37,860 bases of DNA, from contig PLLR01000024.1 of the NCBI GenBank assembly GCA_003141335.1, positions 1-37,860 on the forward strand, read 5' to 3'. Both the position numbers and the translations under genes were made by a program. Below the pieces are notes generated by a model, which had not been told where the DNA came from, made no database searches, and saw only the letters and a list, made by a program, of their open reading frames with translations. This stretch comes from Methanoregula sp. GTDB lineage: Archaea; Halobacteriota; Methanomicrobia; Methanomicrobiales; Methanospirillaceae. Of the stretch, positions 32,621 through 37,860 are shown piece by piece (within the stretch, counting starts at the first letter, position 1; every line of letters begins with the position of its first letter).

Positions 32621-33046
32621 TTATCTTCTGCCGGCTTTTGCCTTCTTTTCTGTTTTCTCTCCGGCAACCTTGGGGAAGAGCTCATCCAGAGGTTTTTCTC
32701 CATACGTGGTTACGCGGGCGTTTATCTGTACAAAATCAGCTGTGATCTCATTTGACCGGATCGTCTTTCTCCTGCGCTCTCCTTCCATAGTCGGATGGAA
32801 TCCGACACCGGCTGTCATGAGCAGTTTTTTGCGCCCTGCGCCCGGCAAGCTCTTCTTTGCAGGTATTCCGGTCCGATCGGATGCGCCGGTGATCAGGATT
32901 TTGTAGCCTGCAAGTCCCATTGCACCTGCATCGATCTCCTCTCCGATACGTTTGCCCACGATTGCACTTGCTGCGCCGCCACTTGCATCTACATTAAAGG
33001 CGCGACCGGTCTTTGGGTCTGATACAACGATTTTTAACTCCACCAT
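32621..33046 (-). CDS. rps6e: 30S ribosomal protein S6e
   Basis: The 141-residue protein matches archaeal S6e: it starts MVELKIVVSDPKTGRAFNVD and contains the conserved GYKILITGASDRTGIPAKK and RRKTIRSNEITADFVQINAR, with a basic tail (EKTEKKAKAGRR). A GGAG ribosome binding site precedes the ATG by about eight bases. It follows infB on the minus strand, an arrangement common in archaea. The gap of 155 bases includes no other gene. Confidence 0.97.
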   Translation of the reverse strand: MVELKIVVSDPKTGRAFNVDASGGAASAIVGKRIGEEIDAGAMGLAGYKILITGASDRTGIPAKKSLPGAGRKKLLMTAGVGFHPTMEGERRRKTIRSNEITADFVQINARVTTYGEKPLDELFPKVAGEKTEKKAKAGRR

Positions 33047-33201
33047 TTTGTATGCTCCGTATTGATTTTCATCAAAAAACCCAGGTATTGGATTTTTTCA
33101 CGTCTCTGGCTGCCGGCTGTTTCACCTGCACATGAGAAGTACCCATTTTATTATACCGGTACGCTATTAAACCCTCGCGTCTGGCGCGAGCTCATATGCG
33201 G

Positions 33202-34977
33202 TCATTTCCCCCAGAAGGGTTCACTTTTCCGCCGCATCGTCGTGAACTCCCCAAGAATTTCCTGCGTGCTCACGTTCAGTGTTTTGAGCATCTCACGTTC
33301 GAGCACTTTCACGTGCCGCTCTGGAATGTCCACGAACAGATCATCCCCCACGTTCAGCTGCCGTCCTACTGTTACTCCCTCAATCGAGATCGCGACTTCG
33401 AGTCCGGCATCCGCTTCGCGAATAGATTCCTGGCGGAGCTGCATGGATTTGAGGTGCCCTACTTTCTTTCCATCCGTTTTTATGAGGTTTACATCGCTGC
33501 GCAGTTTCCCGCCAAGCACCCGCACTCCTACAACGGCAGGGTTGCTTTGCCGGAATACACAATCGGGGAGGAGCCGGATCTTTGCCGGCATCACAATATG
33601 CTCAAAACGCTGCTTCTCTAAGAGCCGTTTCTGCTCGTCCCGCCACTCGAGATACTGGTCGATAAGCTGGTAGATTACCCTACCCTCAAAAACTTTTACC
33701 TGTGTGTAGAGGGGATTTTTGATCATATCCGCAGCGTCAGGAAGGATCGGGGTATTAAAAGAGAGGAGTACACGAAAAACCGGGTTTTTTATAGTCTCGG
33801 TGTCGATCAGGTCATGCCGGCTCACCGGCCCGACTTCTGCCCGGATCACGCCGATCCCTTTTCCCTCAAGCTCCTTGCAGAGCGCTTCCAGTGCCCCGAT
33901 CGTATCTGCTTTAATCACGATTCCTTCATCAGCAAGTATGACGTGTATCTCCGTCATCTCTTTTTTTATCTTTGCCTCGACTTCTTCACGATTTCCACGG
34001 ATCACAAAAAATGGTGATCCTGCAATCACGTTCTCGAGATTCGGGGCGGTGACCTTAATCCCCGCCGCTGCTGCCACGGATTTCACCCGCTCGAACCGTT
34101 CCTCAACCAGGATCTCTTTCATCGGGCGGGGTTTTAAGAGTGACCGCACTTTAGTCACCACGATATCCCCCTGCGTGGCAACTGCAATTTCATCACCGAT
34201 CGCGAGCGTTCCGTCGTACAGGATTACATCAAGTGTAGTCCCGAGTCCGCGCTCTTCCTTGACTTCAAGAACGGTACCTGCGCCCGGACCTTCAACCAGA
34301 AGGGTGAGTTCCTCTCCCAAATACCGCTGGGCAAGCCCGATCATTACGAGCAGCAGATCTGAAATGCCTTCTCCTGTGTGGGCGCTGACCGGCACAATTG
34401 CCAGGTTTCGTTTGAAATCAGACACCCGGTCGAACCGGTCTGCTGAGAAATCAAGTTCAGCAAGTTTACCCACGATTTCATAGGTCTTGTTCTCAACATA
34501 CCCTTTCACCCGGTCGTTTTGCTTGGCAAACGATGTAAGGAACGATTCATTCTCGCACACCCTCCAGCCATGGATCCGGTCAATCTTGGTCGCTGCAATG
34601 ACAAACGGTGTCCGGCAGCCCCGGAGGATCTGAAGTGCTTCGATCGTCTGGGGCTGAAATCCCTGGTTGATATCGACCACAAGGATTGCCATGTCAGCTA
34701 ATGCCCCACCCCGTGCCCGCAGGGTGGTGAATGCGTGGTGACCCGGAGTGTCGATGAATAACAGACCGGGAATGTTGAGGGATTTCCCCATTGTCCCGCT
34801 CATGGATCGGATTGCTTCTATGGGGACAATTGTTGCGCCGATGTGCTGGGTGATCGCTCCCACTTCGGAGCTTACTACCGATGATCCGCGGATACGGTCT
34901 AAAAGAGAGGTCTTCCCGTGATCAACGTGCCCCATAACGCAGACAATCGGCGTCCTGATCTTCGGGTTATCCGCCAT
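33202..34977 (-). CDS. infB: Translation initiation factor aIF5B (IF2 family)
   Basis: From the ATG at 34977 the protein has 591 residues, typical of archaeal aIF5B, which joins ribosomal subunits. The GTPase domain has the P-loop GHVDHGKT (16-23), the switch II segment FIDTPGHHAF and the guanine motif ATKIDR. Domains II-IV follow, and the end has the VFEGRVIYQLIDQYLEWRDE and RLLPDCVFRQSNPAVVGVRV segments. An ATG five codons earlier (34992) is possible. I prefer 34977 because GGGGAGG lies directly before it and the protein then starts MADNPKIRTP, as expected for the family. No intein is present. Confidence 0.97.
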   Translation of the reverse strand: MADNPKIRTPIVCVMGHVDHGKTSLLDRIRGSSVVSSEVGAITQHIGATIVPIEAIRSMSGTMGKSLNIPGLLFIDTPGHHAFTTLRARGGALADMAILVVDINQGFQPQTIEALQILRGCRTPFVIAATKIDRIHGWRVCENESFLTSFAKQNDRVKGYVENKTYEIVGKLAELDFSADRFDRVSDFKRNLAIVPVSAHTGEGISDLLLVMIGLAQRYLGEELTLLVEGPGAGTVLEVKEERGLGTTLDVILYDGTLAIGDEIAVATQGDIVVTKVRSLLKPRPMKEILVEERFERVKSVAAAAGIKVTAPNLENVIAGSPFFVIRGNREEVEAKIKKEMTEIHVILADEGIVIKADTIGALEALCKELEGKGIGVIRAEVGPVSRHDLIDTETIKNPVFRVLLSFNTPILPDAADMIKNPLYTQVKVFEGRVIYQLIDQYLEWRDEQKRLLEKQRFEHIVMPAKIRLLPDCVFRQSNPAVVGVRVLGGKLRSDVNLIKTDGKKVGHLKSMQLRQESIREADAGLEVAISIEGVTVGRQLNVGDDLFVDIPERHVKVLEREMLKTLNVSTQEILGEFTTMRRKSEPFWGK

Positions 34978-35251
34978 ATCCTCCCCCCTCATCTCGTTCT
35001 CTCGCTCTGATGGGGGATAAAAAGAATATTCCCCCTTCCTGGTGCACTGTCGTGTGAAGTGCCACGCCTCAACGGTAAGGAATTGTGTTCAGAGCCACCT
35101 GATATGTAATGGATACCTGACCCTATTAATAATCACCTTCTTATCCCATGTGACGGTTCCCGCACCATGGTATGCCTGCCGCTCCCTGTCAGGCGATGGA
35201 TCTGCAAGGATACATTAATCAGAGTCCGGTGCAAATGTAAAAGGGACATCT

Positions 35252-35324
35252 GCCAGGGTAGGGTAGTTGGTTATCCTAGAGGACTGTGGATCCTCCGACC
35301 CGGGTTCGAATCTCGGCCCTGGCC
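35252..35324 (+). tRNA. tRNA-His (anticodon GUG), G-1 not encoded
   Basis: The 73-base cloverleaf has the acceptor GCCAGGG/CCCTGGC, T8-A9, the anticodon loop CTGTGGA (anticodon GTG) in a GAGGA/TCCTC stem and the T arm CCGGG TTCGAAT CTCGG. The discriminator at 35324 is C, as in all histidine tRNAs. The base before position 1 (35251) is T, so the extra G-1 that pairs with C73 is not encoded and must be added after transcription. CCA is not encoded. Confidence 0.95.
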
Positions 35325-35757
35325 TAATTACCGTTGGTTGAAGTCTAATCCTCTTTTTGGGCTTGATTTGCTCGTATTTCCTAATTGTCTTTCACATAGA
35401 AAAATGTGTCTTTCCAATCGCTCGGACCGATGGAACTGGCAGTAACAATAAAGCAAGCCGGTCGCGGAGCGGTCGGCGGTCCAAGCGTGATTGTGTGCAG
35501 CAGCTGCGAAGATTTACGGAGGAGGTTATGCTCAACGGGGCTCCGCCCCTCGCCACGTGGGCTTCCCCAACGAGAACTTGTTTTGTGCTTCATGATGAAC
35601 GCTCGGTCATGTTCACTCGTCCTCGCTGATGCTCCGGCTCGCTTCACATCACCTCGCTGTTTTCCGGAGTTGCCCTGTTGGTAGGATGACGCCCTTGGCT
35701 TGTCGCGATGCTCCTGCGCCAGCGGCTGCTCGCGCTCGCTAGCCGTGGCCCGGTGGA
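35325..35757. other. AT-rich spacer followed by a GC-rich block of unknown origin
   Basis: The first 120 bases after tRNA-His are ordinary spacer. From about 35445 the sequence becomes strikingly GC-rich, with many CGG, CTCG and GCGC words. It holds a small perfect hairpin, GGGGC TCC GCCCC (35537-35549), then ends abruptly near 35757 where PKD-domain coding sequence begins. The long open frame on the minus strand here is rich in Arg, Ser, Pro and Gln and does not resemble a folded protein. The block may be a dispersed repeat or small non-autonomous element whose insertion cut the PKD gene. I find no clear terminal repeats or target duplication. Confidence 0.4.
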
Positions 35758-35759
35758 AT

Positions 35760-36881
35760 GCGGTAAAACTGACTGTGACCAATGCTAATGGAAGTGACAG
35801 CGAGATCAAAACAAATTATATTTCGGTATCGTCTCTGCAATCAGGAGAAACCTTTGGAGCAGAACCAAACCCAACGGGTAATCCTATTGGTGGCGGAGCA
35901 GGATATACCAGAATAATCTCCGAGACAGATCCCCGGGTGAAGTACGTCGTATCTACCAAGGATCAACTGGTTACTGCATTGAGGTGTGCAAAATCAGGCG
36001 ATGTAGTATTTGTTAAAGGAACTGCGAATATTGACATGAGTGGGGCTGTGGGAACCGTGATCCCCCTCCGGTGTGATTCTTGCAAGTGATCGCGGACTGA
36101 ATGGTTCACCAGGCGGTCGTATTTTCAGAACCCGGAGTGGAGGATCCGGAATCGCTACATTAGTAGCCGGGGATAATGTCAGAATAACCGGGTTGTGTAT
36201 TGAAGGACCGGACACAGCCCAGAATCAAAACCGTGGGAACAATGTACTGGGCGGGATTAACGCGTACAATCACATCGGACTCGAAGTTGACAACTGTGAG
36301 CTCTCTGGGTGGTCATATGCAGCCGTTGCCTTTGATCGTAGTGCCGGTTCAACTGCTACCGGATATGTCCACCACAATTATATCCACCACTGTCAGGCGA
36401 AAGGTTACGGATATGGTGTCGCGAAATCGTTTTGGGCGGCTCTCATTGAGGCAAACCTGTTCGATTATATGCGACATGCCGTAGCAGATTCTGGTGCGGC
36501 GGGTTCAGGATACGAGGCGAGGTATAATATTTTCCTTACCCATTGCATCGATGCGGTCTTTGATATGCACCACAACCCGATGCCACCATCACCGACATCA
36601 CATACGGGTGACTTGTATAAAATCCACCACAACACCATTGGAGTAACCGACCATGCAGCGGTATCTATTGGAGCAATACCCGGAATTGGATTATATGTCG
36701 ATCACAACAGGTTTGCTTCAGAGTTTGCTACAGTTTACCAGTGGGAATCTCAAGGGTATGGAAAAGTCTATATGACACAGGATATGGTTGGCGGAGTACT
36801 TTACGCGGAGGGCCCCAACCATCACAATGCAATCCCCCGGTGATTCAGAAATGGGGGTATGGTCGGGTCTATATCACATAA
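35760..36881 (+). pseudogene. Remnant of a PKD plus right-handed beta-helix surface protein, with two frameshifts
   Basis: The fragment begins in the middle of a PKD domain (AVKLTVTNANGSDSE), close in sequence to the intact PKD gene at 37085. After a linker (GETFGAEPNPTGNPIGGG) comes a pectate-lyase-like parallel beta-helix, with VSTKDQLVTALRCAKSGDVV, VRITGLCIEGP, VHHNYIHHC, LIEANLFDY and KIHHNTIGV. The signal peptide and the first half of the PKD domain are missing. Two frame breaks occur, both at CCCCC runs. At 36062-36066 one C fewer would join VIP to SGVILASDRG. At 36834-36838 one C more would extend the protein from HHNAIP into PVIQKWGYGRVYIT, ending at 36879-36881. The extension resembles an earlier repeat (QGYGKVYMT), which supports it being real coding. 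By family such proteins bind or cleave surface polysaccharides. Confidence 0.75.
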
Positions 36882-37084
36882 AAACCTTATAGATCCGGAC
36901 CGGATTCCATGTACAAGGAGGGCCAATAATACAATGATGGGGGAAAACGGGTCCTTAACTGCACTATCTTTTTTTTGTGATGAATGATGCACTTCATGGC
37001 AAGTATTACCATAATCACCACGTTACATCATCAAACCCGCAGAGGTTTATGAATTTATATTGAGTTGTAAATAACTTATGACCT
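36882..37084. other. Intergenic stretch with promoter of the PKD gene
   Basis: No gene is visible. A short palindrome, ATCCGG A CCGGAT, lies at 36893-36905 just after the end of the beta-helix remnant. A TATA box, ATTTATAT, at 37053-37060 ends 24 bases before the ATG at 37085 and implies a leaderless or nearly leaderless message for the PKD gene. Confidence 0.45.
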
Positions 37085-37729
37085 ATGAAATATGCACGAA
37101 TTATTAGTCTACTTGTTGGACTTGTCATATTGACGATGGTATTACCCGGTGTAGTATCTGCACAATCGATATCATCGTCTGTCATTAACACCACACCGAA
37201 AGCTCAATTCACTTCCAATACTACACAGGGGCAATCGCCGTTGACTGTGCAGTTTATTGACCAATCAACCGGAACAGCTCCGTTGACATATGCGTGGGAC
37301 TTCAATAACGATGGATCAACTGACAGCACCGTAAAAAGTCCATCGTTCACGTACTTAACTGCAGGACACTACACGGTAAAACTCACCGTGACCAATGCTG
37401 ATGGGAGTGACAGCGAGACAACCACTACAATTACAGTACTCTCCCCACTTGCTCCTGGAACAACAACATCCCCAACACTCACCCCCAATCAAACCACGAC
37501 AACAACCACTACAACAGTCCAGACATCCGTTTTAACAACTGCAACCACCGCTCCTATTGCAACAACATATACAACTCCTATACCAACTCGTTCTCCAACA
37601 ACAAATGTCACTGTAAAAAATCCCACACCGTGGCCAACCGATACCCCTACTCAACCATCGCCATTAGGAATTGAAATAGGGATTATTGCGATAATTGGTG
37701 CAGCACTTCTTATTATGAAACGAAAATAA
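37085..37729 (+). CDS. Small secreted PKD-domain surface protein with C-terminal anchor
   Basis: The 214-residue protein has a signal peptide (about 1-26, ending VVSAQS) and one PKD domain at about 38-118, with SPLTVQFIDQSTGTAPLTYA, WDFNNDGSTDS and GHYTVKLTVTNADGSDSETT. A Thr-rich linker of about 65 residues follows, probably glycosylated. The C-terminal helix (LGIEIGIIAIIGAALLIM) ends in KRK and resembles membrane anchors of archaeal surface proteins. PKD domains commonly mediate surface interactions. The gene has its own TATA box 24 bases before the ATG and a hairpin terminator candidate after the stop. Its PKD coding sequence is very similar at base level to the remnant at 35760, so the two genes are close paralogues. 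Confidence 0.88.
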   Translation: MKYARIISLLVGLVILTMVLPGVVSAQSISSSVINTTPKAQFTSNTTQGQSPLTVQFIDQSTGTAPLTYAWDFNNDGSTDSTVKSPSFTYLTAGHYTVKLTVTNADGSDSETTTTITVLSPLAPGTTTSPTLTPNQTTTTTTTTVQTSVLTTATTAPIATTYTTPIPTRSPTTNVTVKNPTPWPTDTPTQPSPLGIEIGIIAIIGAALLIMKRK

Positions 37730-37778
37730 ATTTCAATTTTTTAAGAAATTCATTTTTTGGTGATTAAGTAAAGTCCAC

Positions 37779-37813
37779 CACTAACCATAAGGTAGTGTAT
37801 GGTATTTTTTTAC
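37779..37813 (+). terminator. Candidate terminator after the PKD gene
   Basis: CACTAACC (37779-37786) pairs with GGTAGTG (37791-37797) with one bulged A and an ATAA loop. It is followed after six bases by a run of T (about 37804-37810). It begins 50 bases after the PKD gene stop. Confidence 0.5.
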
Positions 37814-37839
37814 TAATTTTGCAAGACCTATTAAATAAT

Positions 37840-37859
37840 TAGGACTTACGCGGTTGAAT
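37840..37859. repeat. Outward-facing terminal repeat, right copy
   Basis: This 20-base sequence is the exact reverse complement of bases 1-20 and continues with one more T to the window end. It directly follows AT-rich spacer (TTAAATAATT). Together with the left copy it suggests that the window is flanked by two copies of one repeated element. Confidence 0.7.
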
Positions 37860-37860
37860 T

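Noticed and set aside
35381-35809. 142-residue minus-strand open frame through the GC-rich block
   Set aside because: It is rich in Arg, Ser, Gln and Pro, crosses from spacer through the block into PKD coding on the other strand, and is explained by high GC lowering stop frequency.
1-37860. CRISPR array, prophage or defence island
   Set aside because: No regularly spaced direct repeats, no cas, phage structural, restriction-modification or known defence genes were found in any frame.
1-37860. Complete circular molecule closed through the terminal repeats
   Set aside because: The end copies are inverted relative to each other, not direct, so they do not overlap as a circle would require; the content is chromosomal housekeeping.

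Overview
The window looks like a chromosomal stretch of a methanogenic archaeon, most likely of the Methanomicrobiales (Methanoregula-like); the rank is inference from gene content, not from a search. Archaeal markers are a TFB transcription factor, Gar1, SRP19, aIF5B, ribosomal proteins S6e and S8e, RIO2 kinase, a COG2433/DUF460 protein, a cupin-type glucose-6-phosphate isomerase, a TrmB regulator, a DUF128 (NrpR-type) protein and a methanogen-type HypB. Promoters are archaeal, with TATA boxes about 25 bp before several start codons. Both window ends carry the same 20-bp sequence facing outward, so the stretch appears to be bounded by two copies of a dispersed, IS-like repeat.

Layout. Bases 1-9750 are an accessory, decaying zone: a divergent KamA-family radical SAM gene, a frameshifted gene of unknown function, a cut-off HTH peptide, an AT-rich and probably foreign glycosyltransferase-like gene, a complete 1.25-kb IS whose transposase has a stop at codon 14 and which sits at the edge of an IS630-type remnant, an MFS transporter, a DacB/PBP4 gene that lost its catalytic N-terminus, a GNAT acetyltransferase, an MBL-fold hydrolase and the tail of a transglutaminase-like gene.

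Bases 9750-35325 are mostly intact core genes in short, tight clusters: lysS; an FAD/NAD disulfide oxidoreductase; an unknown 322-aa protein divergent from a stand-alone DUF128 protein; TrmB divergent from a surface-protein/pgi pair; a minus-strand ncsA - K+ channel - nadE cluster; a plus-strand rio2 - DUF460 - thiL overlapping cluster; two tRNA-Ala genes flanking a PEGA-domain surface protein; gar1-tfb; srp19-PHP divergent from hypB; rps8e; a DUF2240 pair; infB-rps6e; and tRNA-His.

Bases 35325-37860 are again accessory: a GC-rich block of unknown nature abuts the remnant of a PKD/right-handed beta-helix surface protein, which carries two single-base frameshifts, both in C5 runs. A small intact PKD-domain surface protein follows and then the terminal repeat.

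I see no CRISPR array, defence island or prophage. The points most worth a second look are the KamA homologue lacking both substrate-binding Asp residues, the stand-alone DUF128 protein with its divergent unknown partner, the symmetric TATA box apparently shared by srp19 and hypB, the strong hairpin in the rps8e leader, the tRNA-His gene without an encoded G-1, and the GC-rich block beside the C-run frameshifts.
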